This document shows, piece after piece, positions 1-6,568 of a stretch of DNA of 16,017 nt. Every line of letters starts with the position of its first letter. Position 1 is the first letter of the stretch. Source of the DNA: an uncultured Collinsella sp. (GTDB lineage Bacteria; Actinomycetota; Coriobacteriia; Coriobacteriales; Coriobacteriaceae); contig USHT01000004.1 of assembly GCA_900554455.1 (NCBI GenBank), forward strand, positions 1 to 16,017. Direction: 5' to 3'. The position numbers and the translations under genes were made by a program. The notes under the pieces are model-generated. The model did no database searches and had not been told where the DNA came from. It worked only from the letters and a program-made list of their open reading frames with translations.

Positions 1-1
1 C

Positions 2-883
2 GGCTTTACCCCGTACGCTACGGGTTGCCAGATTATCATCGCCGACGGCCTCAAGGGCACCGACGAGGCGCTCGTTCCGGTCGAGGGCGGCGAGTACGTG
101 CACGAGGCCAAGATCGGCCAGGCACTCATGGATGCCGATATCGTGATCAGCCTCACCCACTTTAAGGGTCATGAACAGGCCGGTTTTGGCGGCGCCATGA
201 AGAACCTGGGCATGGGAGGCGGCAGCCGTGCCGGCAAGATGGAGCAGCATGCCGCCGGCAAGCCGAACGTCGCGACCGAGCACTGCGTTGGCTGCCACGC
301 CTGCGAGAAGATCTGCGCGCACAACGCCATTTCGTTTGACGATACCCGCGAGCGCGAGCTTGCCAGCGGCAACACCCGCACGGTGCACGTGGCCGCCATC
401 GACCACGATCGCTGCGTGGGCTGCGGCCGCTGCATTGCGGCATGCAACCAGGACTGCATCAAGCCCGGCTATGACGCCGCGGCCGACGTGCTCAACTGCA
501 AGATCGCCGAGTATACGAAGGCCGTTGTCGACGGCCGCCCGAGCTTCCATATCTCGCTTGCCATGGATATCAGCCCCAACTGCGACTGCCATCCCGAAAA
601 CGACACGCCTATCGTCAACGACATCGGCATGTTCGCGAGCTTCGACCCGGTCGCCATCGACCAGGCCTGCGCCGATGCCGTCATGGCGTCCGAGCCGCTG
701 CCCAACACCGAGCTCACCGATAACGCGACCAAGATGGAGCACAACCACGAGCATCTGGAGGGCGAGCAGGCCAAGGATCCCTTCTGCATCACGCATCCCG
801 ACACCGACTGGCGCGTGTGCATCGCGCATGCCGAGAAGATCGGCTTGGGCACGAGCGAGTACGAGCTCATCGAGGTCAAGTAG
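2..883 (+). CDS. DUF362 / double 4Fe-4S ferredoxin-domain protein (5' end missing)
   Basis: The reading frame is open from base 2, so the N-terminus lies upstream of the window; 293 codons are visible. Two ferredoxin clusters can be read: CVGCHACEKIC (about 286-318) and CVGCGRCIAAC (about 415-447), the CxxCxxCxxxC pattern that binds 4Fe-4S. The flanking sequence, with SLTHFKGHEQAGFGGAMKN before the clusters and FASFDPVAIDQACAD after them, is typical of the DUF362 family, which splits around a ferredoxin insert. DUF362 proteins are cytosolic iron-sulfur proteins of poorly known function, probably electron transfer. A terminator follows 48 bases after the stop, so this is the last gene of its transcript. 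Family assignment is firm; the biochemical role is unknown. Confidence 0.9.
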   Translation, partial: GFTPYATGCQIIIADGLKGTDEALVPVEGGEYVHEAKIGQALMDADIVISLTHFKGHEQAGFGGAMKNLGMGGGSRAGKMEQHAAGKPNVATEHCVGCHACEKICAHNAISFDDTRERELASGNTRTVHVAAIDHDRCVGCGRCIAACNQDCIKPGYDAAADVLNCKIAEYTKAVVDGRPSFHISLAMDISPNCDCHPENDTPIVNDIGMFASFDPVAIDQACADAVMASEPLPNTELTDNATKMEHNHEHLEGEQAKDPFCITHPDTDWRVCIAHAEKIGLGTSEYELIEVK

Positions 884-930
884 CGCCTAGCTATTGGACA
901 AAATAAGCGCCTTTGTAGCGTAAGTTGAGC

Positions 931-969
931 AAAAGCCGCCCACGAGCACAACGCTCGCGGGCGGCTTTT
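931..969. terminator. Bidirectional intrinsic terminator
   Basis: The arm AAAAGCCGCCC (931-941) pairs with GGGCGGCTTTT (959-969). After one A/C mismatch, CGAGC (943-947) pairs with GCTCG (953-957) around the loop ACAAC. A-run and T-run flank the stem symmetrically, so it can stop the DUF362 transcript on plus and the convergent hydrolase transcript on minus, whose stop codon is about 80 bases away. Confidence 0.9.
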
Positions 970-1047
970 CAGAAGTGCGGTGAAAAATCGAATACCGCCG
1001 ACCGCAAACCGATTTTTGGCAACAAAACCCCAGACGTTGCTTTTTGC

Positions 1048-2013
1048 CTAAAAATTCTTGTCGAGGAAGTCGTCGACCGTATTCCAGTAGAGCTCGGGGT
1101 CAACTTGCGCACTCTTGGCGTGGGTGGCGCCATGGATAGTGAGCTTTTGCTTGACCTTGCTGGCGCACGCGTCGTAGTTTTGGTCGAGCATGCTGTACGG
1201 CACAAAGGTGTCCTGGTCGCCGTGGATAAACAGCATGGGAACTGTCGCGTGTTTGAGTTGCTCCACACTGCTCGCCTTATGAAAGTCGTAGCCCGCGCGC
1301 ACGTTGCACGCCAAGTTTGCTACATCGAGCAAGGGAAAGCTGGGCAGGCCGAACACGTCCTTGAGTTGCAGAGAAAACTCGTCCCAAACACTCGTATAAC
1401 CGCAGTCCTCGATAATGCATTTCACGTTTGCGGGCAGAGATTCCCCCGCGACGTTCATGGCGGTCGCCGCGCCCATGGATTCGCCAAAGACCAGGATGCG
1501 CGCCTTGGGGTCAGCCTGAACGATTCGCTCGATCCATGCGACGATGTCGAGGCGCTCGGGCCAACCCATGCCGATATAGTCGCCGCCGGAGCGCTCGTGG
1601 GCGCGGGCGGCGGGTGCGAGTACGTTCATGCCACGGTCGTGGAAGCGTTTGGCGTATCGGGCCATACCGATGGGCTCGTTGGTATATCCATGCAGGCAGA
1701 CGGCGTAGTCGTGCGTGCTCTCCGACGCAGCAAAATGCCAGGCGGCAAGCTCGGTCCCGTCGTCCGCGGTGAGGTTGCTGCTCTTGCGGTTCTCTTTAAA
1801 CCATGCCCGCGCCTCGGTATCCTCGGCATCCGGCTGCTCACCTTCTTTGTCGTTCTTGCTATCCTGCATCATCTTCATGGTGTATGGCGCGCGGGGATTC
1901 AGCGCGAAGTCAAACAGAAAGTTGCCGGCAAATCCGAGCAGCGCAACGACAACCACCAGCGCAACGACGCCGGCTATCTTGAGCTTTCGATGGGAACGTG
2001 CGTTTTGAGACAT
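1048..2013 (-). CDS. Membrane-anchored alpha/beta hydrolase
   Basis: A 321-residue serine hydrolase of the alpha/beta fold. Residues about 12-34 form one hydrophobic segment after a basic N-terminus (signal anchor), so the catalytic domain is probably extracytoplasmic. Catalytic landmarks: the oxyanion-region HGY at 108-110, the nucleophile elbow GESMG with Ser179, the acid in HGDQD (Asp268), and the base in GATH (His298). The stretch GGDYIGMGWPERLD is typical of the YqkD-like group of Gram-positive hydrolases. Substrate unknown; an esterase or acyl hydrolase is likely. The start ATG has an AGGAAAG ribosome site (2020-2026) six bases away. The gene has its own promoter and two operator-like palindromes, so it is probably repressor-controlled. 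It converges on the DUF362 gene. Confidence 0.9.
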   Translation of the reverse strand: MSQNARSHRKLKIAGVVALVVVVALLGFAGNFLFDFALNPRAPYTMKMMQDSKNDKEGEQPDAEDTEARAWFKENRKSSNLTADDGTELAAWHFAASESTHDYAVCLHGYTNEPIGMARYAKRFHDRGMNVLAPAARAHERSGGDYIGMGWPERLDIVAWIERIVQADPKARILVFGESMGAATAMNVAGESLPANVKCIIEDCGYTSVWDEFSLQLKDVFGLPSFPLLDVANLACNVRAGYDFHKASSVEQLKHATVPMLFIHGDQDTFVPYSMLDQNYDACASKVKQKLTIHGATHAKSAQVDPELYWNTVDDFLDKNF

Positions 2014-2033
2014 AAGAAGCTTTCCTATAATAT

Positions 2034-2047
2034 GTTAATACATCAAC
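2034..2047. promoter_or_regulatory. Operator-like palindrome O2, just downstream of the hydrolase start point
   Basis: GTTAATACATCAAC matches O1 at 11 of 14 positions (shared consensus GTTRATRCRTCAAC) and lies about +9 to +22 of the predicted hydrolase transcript. Two matching sites at a 45-bp centre distance suggest a dimeric repressor binding both. Between them is another dyad, TAATGC (2051-2056) / GCATTA (2061-2066). No regulator gene is present in the window. Confidence 0.5.
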
Positions 2048-2062
2048 ATTTAATGCAAGCGC

Positions 2063-2091
2063 ATTATGGACGTTCGCCGTTGATGCGTCAA
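2063..2091 (-). promoter_or_regulatory. Sigma-70-type promoter of the alpha/beta hydrolase gene
   Basis: On the minus strand, TTGACG (2086-2091) is followed after exactly 17 bases by CATAAT (2063-2068). Both hexamers are 5/6 matches to consensus. Transcription should begin near 2056, giving a leader of about 43 bases before the ATG. The -35 box lies inside the upstream operator-like palindrome. Confidence 0.7.
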
Positions 2092-2092
2092 C
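2079..2092. promoter_or_regulatory. Operator-like palindrome O1 over the -35 box
   Basis: GTTGATGCGTCAAC is palindromic except for one base pair (reverse complement GTTGACGCATCAAC). It covers the -35 hexamer of the minus-strand hydrolase promoter, a classical repressor position. A near copy lies 45 bp away at 2034-2047. Confidence 0.55.
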
Positions 2093-2134
2093 AGGCAAAG
2101 AATGGGTAAACAAGGGGTCACGTATGGTGCAAAT

Positions 2135-2164
2135 TTCACACGTACCCAGACGCTTTGATATAGT
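2135..2164 (+). promoter_or_regulatory. Predicted promoter of the hemolysin III-family gene
   Basis: TTCACA (2135-2140, one mismatch from TTGACA) is followed after 18 bases by TATAGT (2159-2164). Initiation would fall near 2171, about 30 bases before the ATG at 2200. A second possible -10, TATAAT at 2026-2031, has only a weak -35 (TTTTGA at 2003). Confidence 0.5.
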
Positions 2165-2199
2165 GTTGAGAACTCTTTACGTTGGAGGATGTAACCGGC

Positions 2200-2883
2200 A
2201 TGTCCGATTCGAGCGACAGTTCTAAGCCGCGACCCAAGACCGCGGCCGTTCCACACTACACGGTGGGTGAGGAGATCATGAACTCCGTCACCCATGGTGT
2301 CGGCTGCCTGCTGGGTATCGCGGGCCTGGTGCTCCTGATCGTATTCGCCGCCCTGCGCGGCGGAGGCCCGGCCCACATGGCCGCGGCAATTGTCTACGGC
2401 GTCAGCATTATCCTCGAATACCTAGCCTCCACGCTCTACCACGCGATTCAGCCCGCGCGCGCCAAGCGCGTGTTTCGCATCATCGACCACAGCTGCATCT
2501 ACCTGCTCATTGCGGGCAGCTATACGCCGTTTTGCCTTATCACGCTCGCAAACGACGGCGGCGCTGTGCTGTTCTTTGCCGTATGGGCCATCGCCATCAT
2601 CGGCATCGCCCTCGAGTGCTTCCTACGCGAGCGCCAGCCGCATTGGGTAAGCGGCCTGGTCTACCTGCTGATGGGCTGGCTCGTTGTCTTTAAGCTGCCC
2701 GAACTTGTGGCGCTGCTCAACCCCGTGGCACTTGCCCTGCTCGCCGTCGGCGGCGTGTGCTACACCGCGGGCGTGCCGTTCTATATCGCCAAAAACGTGC
2801 GCTATCTGCACAGCGTGTTTCACCTGTGGGTGCTCGCCGGCAGCATCTTCCAGTTCATGGCGGTGATCCTCTTCGTAATCTAG
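2200..2883 (+). CDS. Hemolysin III / PAQR-family membrane protein (YqfA/TrhA-like)
   Basis: A 227-residue polytopic protein with about seven hydrophobic segments from residue 35 to the end. The metal-site residues of the PAQR/hemolysin III superfamily are visible: S77xxxH81 in ASTLYH, Asp96 in IIDHSCIYLLIAGSYTPF, and H204xxxH208 in HSVFHLW. In this superfamily they coordinate a zinc-like ion and suggest hydrolase activity on a lipid amide; bacterial members are linked to membrane-energy homeostasis rather than proven haemolysis. I chose ATG 2200 because GGAGG (2184-2188) precedes it; an in-frame TTG at 2182 would overlap that site. It is followed after 110 bases by the CorC-type gene. Confidence 0.9.
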   Translation: MSDSSDSSKPRPKTAAVPHYTVGEEIMNSVTHGVGCLLGIAGLVLLIVFAALRGGGPAHMAAAIVYGVSIILEYLASTLYHAIQPARAKRVFRIIDHSCIYLLIAGSYTPFCLITLANDGGAVLFFAVWAIAIIGIALECFLRERQPHWVSGLVYLLMGWLVVFKLPELVALLNPVALALLAVGGVCYTAGVPFYIAKNVRYLHSVFHLWVLAGSIFQFMAVILFVI

Positions 2884-2993
2884 CGACCATGCCTGCGCGC
2901 CCGCGTTCTCGTTTGGGCGCCGGTGCAATTGCCGTATCCGCCATCAACGTTTTAACCTGACGTCCCGAATCTTGGAGGTTCGAGAAATTCCCG

Positions 2994-4367
2994 ATGGACA
3001 TAACCATCTCCCTTATCACCACCCTCGTTTTGACCCTCATCAACGGCTACTTCTCTATGTCCGAGATGGCGCTCACCACGGCCAAGCGCGCCGTGTTGGA
3101 GCACGAGGCCGAGGAAGGCGACAAGCGCGCCGAGCGTGCCATTAAGCTGGCTGCCGACTCCGACCAGCTGCTCGCCACCATCCAGGTTGCCATTACGCTC
3201 GTGGGCTTCGCCTCGTCCGCCGTCGCCTCGACGAGTCTGTCCGACCCGCTCGCCACGTGGCTCATGAGCTTTGGCATCGCGCCGCTCTCCGCCATCGCGC
3301 GCGGCCTGGCGCCGGTCATCATCACCGTCGCGGTCGCCTTCGTGTCCATCGTGATCGGCGAGCTCGTCCCCAAGCGCATCGGCCTGGCCAATGCCGAGGG
3401 CGTGTCCAAGCAGGTCGTGGGACCGTTGTCGTTTTTCCAAAAGATCGCCCGTCCGCTCGTGTGGCTGACCGGCGCCTGCTCCGATGGCCTGGCCCGCATC
3501 CTGCGCATCAAGAGCGCCGACGACCGCCAAAACGTCTCGGAAGAAGAGATCAAGTACATGGTCTCGGAGCAGGACGACCTGCTCGACGAGGAAAAGCGCA
3601 TGATCCACGAGATCTTCGACCTGGGCGACACCGTTGCCCGCGAGGTCATGGTGCCGCGCGTGGACACCACCATGTGCGAGGACGACGAGACGGTCGCCGA
3701 CGTGCTGTCCACCATGCGCCAGACCGGCTTCAGCCGCATCCCCGTCTATCACGAGGATCCCGACAACGTCGCCGGCATTGCGCACATCAAGGACCTGATC
3801 CAACCCGCGCTCGACGGCAAGGGTGACCAGCCCATCGCCGGCTTTTTGCGCGACGCCACCTTTGTGCCCGACACCAAGGACATCCTGCCGCTGCTGTCCG
3901 AGATGCAGACCTCGCACGACCAGATCGTGGTGGTCGTGGACGAGTACGGCGGCACGGCCGGCATTATCACCATCGAGGATATCGTCGAGGAGATCGTCGG
4001 CGAGATCGAGGACGAGTTCGACCCCGACAACAAGTATCTCACGCGCCTTTCGCGCCGCGAGTGGCTCGTTGATGGGCGTTTTTCGTGCGATGACGCGATT
4101 GAGCTTGGTTGGCCGCTCGAGGAAAGCGATGATTATGAGACCATCGCCGGCTGGATTTTGGAGCTTTGCGACTCGGTGCCCGACATCGGAGAGGTGTTTG
4201 AGGTCGCGGGGTACAAGTTTAAAGTTCAGTCGATGCGTGGCCAGCGCATCTCGCTCATTCGCGTGATCGCTCCGGCCGAAACCGATAAGAAGGATTCCGA
4301 GTCTTCGGCAGAGAAGCCGGCGGCGTCGGGTGCGGGCTCTGTGGATCCGCACGATGGCGACGAGTAG
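2994..4367 (+). CDS. CNNM/CorC-type transporter (hemolysin C family)
   Basis: A 457-residue protein with the layout of the CorC/HlyC family: an N-terminal CNNM (DUF21) membrane domain (about 1-190) that begins with ISLITTLVLTLINGYFSMSEMA and includes IGELVPKRIGLANAE; a tandem CBS pair (about 205-340) with VMVPRVDTTM and VVVVDEYGGTAGIITIED; and the C-terminal transporter-associated domain (about 350-430). CNNM/CorC proteins export or regulate Mg2+ or Co2+ at the cytoplasmic membrane, with the CBS pair sensing Mg-ATP. The last 30 residues are a charged, Ser/Ala-rich tail. GGAGG at 2974-2978 is somewhat far (15 bases) from the ATG, but no better in-frame start is visible. A second magnesium-linked locus lies 4 kb downstream. 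Confidence 0.93.
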   Translation: MDITISLITTLVLTLINGYFSMSEMALTTAKRAVLEHEAEEGDKRAERAIKLAADSDQLLATIQVAITLVGFASSAVASTSLSDPLATWLMSFGIAPLSAIARGLAPVIITVAVAFVSIVIGELVPKRIGLANAEGVSKQVVGPLSFFQKIARPLVWLTGACSDGLARILRIKSADDRQNVSEEEIKYMVSEQDDLLDEEKRMIHEIFDLGDTVAREVMVPRVDTTMCEDDETVADVLSTMRQTGFSRIPVYHEDPDNVAGIAHIKDLIQPALDGKGDQPIAGFLRDATFVPDTKDILPLLSEMQTSHDQIVVVVDEYGGTAGIITIEDIVEEIVGEIEDEFDPDNKYLTRLSRREWLVDGRFSCDDAIELGWPLEESDDYETIAGWILELCDSVPDIGEVFEVAGYKFKVQSMRGQRISLIRVIAPAETDKKDSESSAEKPAASGAGSVDPHDGDE

Positions 4368-4391
4368 GGCAAGGAAGAGTAGGGGAGAGTT

Positions 4392-5225
4392 ATGGCAGGC
4401 CTGTTCAACATCCTTAAGGTCACCGTCAGTGAGGACAAGATCTGCGCGCATGTGCTGGTGAACCCCGGCATGCCGCTCATGACCTCGGAGGACATCGAGG
4501 CCACGGCGCGCGTGTATTACCTGGTGCCGGCGATTGCCAAGCACCTGTGCCTGGGTGATTCCGGTCGCGAGTTCCAGGACTGCATGGGCCAGACCGAGCT
4601 CTGCCACCTGCTGGAGCACGTGACGGTTGAGCTCATGAACGAGACCGGTCTTGCCGGTAGCATCTCGTGCGGCCGCACGCGCGTAAGCGAGCACGACGAG
4701 CGCGTCTTTGAGGTTGAGCTTTCGTGCCCCGACGACGCGCTGGCCATCGGTGCGCTGTCTTCGGCCACCTTTATGATGGACTGGGCGTACCTGCACGCCG
4801 ACCAGCCTGCCCCCGACGTGGAAGGCACGGTCGCGGGCCTGCGCAACCTGGTGCTGGGCATGCGCGCCGAGGCCGAGGGCAAGGATCCTCACGAGGCCGT
4901 CGCCGCTGCGAACGGCGAAGATGCTGCCGAGGACGAGGGCGCTGACGAGGGCGATGTGCCGGTCGACGCCGAGCTCGTTGCCGATGCGACCGCCGAGCCC
5001 GTTCCCGCCGAGCCCCAGGGCGTCCCCAACTTTGACGACGAGCCCCAGGTGGCGATTGATACCGAGGGCGCGGTTGCCGAGAACCACGAGGCCTCCGCTG
5101 CCGTCTTTGGCGGTGCGGCGACGGTTCCGGCAGGACCTGCGCATGAGGGCGGCCTGCCGCTCGTGGACGGCGCCGGCGAGGACCCGGGTGCCACGGTGGC
5201 CATGCCGGCTATGCCCCAGGAGTAG
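4392..5225 (+). CDS. Stand-alone cyanophycin synthetase N-terminal-like domain with acidic tail
   Basis: A 277-residue soluble protein in two parts. Residues about 35-135 match, from my knowledge of CphA, the N-terminal domain of cyanophycin synthetase: LVPAIAKHLC (44-53), then HLLEHVTVEL (72-81) corresponding to the CphA signature HxxEHVALELQ, then CGRTR (93-97) corresponding to GFGRTR, then a beta strand and an Ala-rich helix. The ATP-grasp and Mur-ligase domains that make up the rest of CphA are absent. Residues about 160-277 are a low-complexity Ala/Glu/Asp/Pro tail, probably disordered. The start has GGGGAGAG just upstream; the gene lies 24 bases after the CorC-type gene, probably in one transcript. 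In CphA this domain holds the growing polymer; the role of a lone copy is unknown. Homology is convincing by eye but not tested by alignment software. Confidence 0.65.
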   Translation: MAGLFNILKVTVSEDKICAHVLVNPGMPLMTSEDIEATARVYYLVPAIAKHLCLGDSGREFQDCMGQTELCHLLEHVTVELMNETGLAGSISCGRTRVSEHDERVFEVELSCPDDALAIGALSSATFMMDWAYLHADQPAPDVEGTVAGLRNLVLGMRAEAEGKDPHEAVAAANGEDAAEDEGADEGDVPVDAELVADATAEPVPAEPQGVPNFDDEPQVAIDTEGAVAENHEASAAVFGGAATVPAGPAHEGGLPLVDGAGEDPGATVAMPAMPQE

Positions 5226-5304
5226 GCCTACGCGTTTATCACCATCACGTACCTGCGCCTTTGCCGTACGCAGATGAGCGGAGCGGCAAGTGATGCGCTG
5301 CGGG

Positions 5305-5310
5305 TATAAT
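5305..5310 (+). promoter_or_regulatory. -10 element of the YtxH/PRC transcript
   Basis: A perfect TATAAT hexamer is followed by a start region near 5317. No good -35 lies at 16-18 bases upstream. The untranslated leader then forms GGGCAC (5329-5334) / GTGCCC (5339-5344) around CGAC, ending three bases before the AGGAGAGG ribosome site, so it may influence initiation. Confidence 0.5.
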
Positions 5311-5361
5311 GGACAGCATTCAAACGGTGGGCACCGACGTGCCCGCAGGAGAGGAATGATC

Positions 5362-5751
5362 ATGGGTAAGACTTTCAGCTTTGTCTCCGGCGCACTTTTT
5401 GGTGCCGCTGCCGGCGCTATTGCCGGCGTTGCTCTGGCCCCGCGCTCGGGCGCCGAGACCCGCGCCATGGCTGCCGATATCGCCAACGACGCCTGGGACA
5501 ATATGCGCGACACCTACGAGCACAGCGCCGGGGAGGCCCGTGCTGCGGTGAATGACTTTGGCCCGATGGTCGACGCCAAGACCGATGACCTGCGCGCCAA
5601 GGTCGACCTGGCCCGCGAGCGCATGGACCAGCTGCGCGAGCAGCTCAACGACGCCATTTCGGGCGGCAACGTGACGCCTGCCGCCGACGTCGTGGTCGAG
5701 AACGCCGTCGAGGCTGATACCGAGGCTGCGGAGCCCTCGACCGAGGCATAA
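5362..5751 (+). CDS. YtxH-domain small membrane-associated protein
   Basis: A 129-residue protein starting MGKTFSFVSGALFGAAAGAI: one glycine/alanine-rich hydrophobic segment (about 6-27) followed by APRSGAETR, the usual signature of the YtxH family. After that comes an alpha-helical, charged, probably coiled-coil stretch (about 35-100) and an acidic tail. YtxH proteins are stress-associated, membrane-anchored proteins of unknown mechanism. I chose ATG 5362 because AGGAGAGG (5347-5354) lies seven bases upstream; ATG 5356 is too close and the in-frame ATG 5290 precedes the promoter. Its stop codon overlaps the next ATG (TAATG at 5749-5753), so the two genes are translationally coupled. Confidence 0.85.
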   Translation: MGKTFSFVSGALFGAAAGAIAGVALAPRSGAETRAMAADIANDAWDNMRDTYEHSAGEARAAVNDFGPMVDAKTDDLRAKVDLARERMDQLREQLNDAISGGNVTPAADVVVENAVEADTEAAEPSTEA

Positions 5752-6496
5752 TGCGCGCCGGGGATTTTGTCGGCGCCAAGATCTATCGCAAGCCTACCGA
5801 GGACAAGCGCACCAAAAAGGACGGCACGCCGCGCAGCCCTAAAAAGCTCGGAAAGATTCACTTTCCGGTCTTTACCCCGGGCGGTACGCGCGTGGTCGGC
5901 TTTATGGTCCGCCAGTCCGATATCGCGAGCGCCCCGACCGATTCGTAGCGCTCGACGCCATTGGTGTCTACGAGGGTGCCATTGCGGTCGATGACGTCAA
6001 GGACACGTACGATGCCGCCGCCGCCAAGCGCCTCGACATCAACCTGGACGATTGCATCATCTGGGTCGGTATGGACGTGCGCACGGAATCGGGCGACGTC
6101 GTGGGCTATTGTTCGGATGTGGAGTTCAAGCCGCGGTCGGGCATCGTGCAGGCATTCTATGTGACCGCCGGTGCTGCTTCGAGTGTTTTGGTTGGTGACA
6201 CGCAGGTGCCGCCGACGATGCTGCGCGGCTACGAGAACGGCGCGATGGTCGTCTCGGACGAGGTCAAGTCGCTCGGGTATTCGGGCGGTGCGGCTGCCAA
6301 GGCCGCCGAGGCCAGCGTCGTGGTGGGCGACAAGGTCAAAAAGGGCGCCAAGGTGCTCGACGACAAGGGATCGGTTGCCGTGGACAAGGGCAGTCGCGCA
6401 CTGGGCAAGCAGCTCGGCAAGACGCGCGGCATGTTCAAGGCCTTTAAGGACGAATACCAAAAGGCGAGCGGAGGCTCGTCAAAAGCTACAAAATAG
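5751..6496 (+). pseudogene. PRC-barrel protein gene interrupted by a -1 frameshift
   Basis: The first frame runs from ATG 5751 to a TAG at 5946-5948 (65 residues), ending SDIASAPTDS. The next frame is open across the break and continues to 6496. If one C is restored in the run at 5932-5935, the sequence reads smoothly as SDIASAPDRFVALDAIGVYEG and gives one 248-residue protein. It has a barrel-like N-terminal part (VGFMVRQSDIA), a second PRC-like unit (GDVVGYCSDVEFKPRSG followed by VTAGAAS and GDTQVPPTML), and a Lys/Ala-rich helical tail. PRC-barrel proteins are small beta-barrel adaptors that bind RNA or protein partners. The ATG overlaps the YtxH stop. The cause may be a real inactivating indel, a sequencing error, or recoding. 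A secondary start at ATG 6071 could yield the C-terminal 141 residues. Confidence 0.8.
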
Positions 6497-6517
6497 CGAC
6501 GTACCAAATGATGGGAG

Positions 6518-6547
6518 GCAAGCCGGAGACCTGTTGCTCCGGCTTGC
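6518..6547 (+). terminator. Hairpin terminator after the PRC-barrel gene (weak U-tract)
   Basis: GCAAGCCGGAG (6518-6528) and CTCCGGCTTGC (6537-6547) form a perfect 11-bp stem with an 8-base loop, followed by TGTGTTTAT. The U-tract is poor, so some transcription probably continues into the NodB-fold gene, which has no visible promoter of its own in the 22 bases left. Confidence 0.6.
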
Positions 6548-6568
6548 TGTGTTTATGGGGGAGGGCAC

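Noticed and set aside
925..2109. A 394-codon plus-strand open frame
   Set aside because: It starts inside a terminator hairpin and is antisense to the clear Ser-Asp-His hydrolase.
2182..2199. TTG at 2182 as start of the hemolysin III-type protein
   Set aside because: It overlaps the GGAGG ribosome site that properly serves ATG 2200.
5248..5289. Possible terminator after the CphA-N-like gene
   Set aside because: Several short pairings (for example TTGCCG 5261-5266 with CGGCAA 5284-5289) exist but none is long or followed by a T-run.
2952..5513. An 853-codon open frame on the minus strand
   Set aside because: It lies antisense to two well-supported genes, has repetitive Arg/Gly/His/Asp-rich composition and no domain; it is a codon-bias shadow of GC-rich genes.
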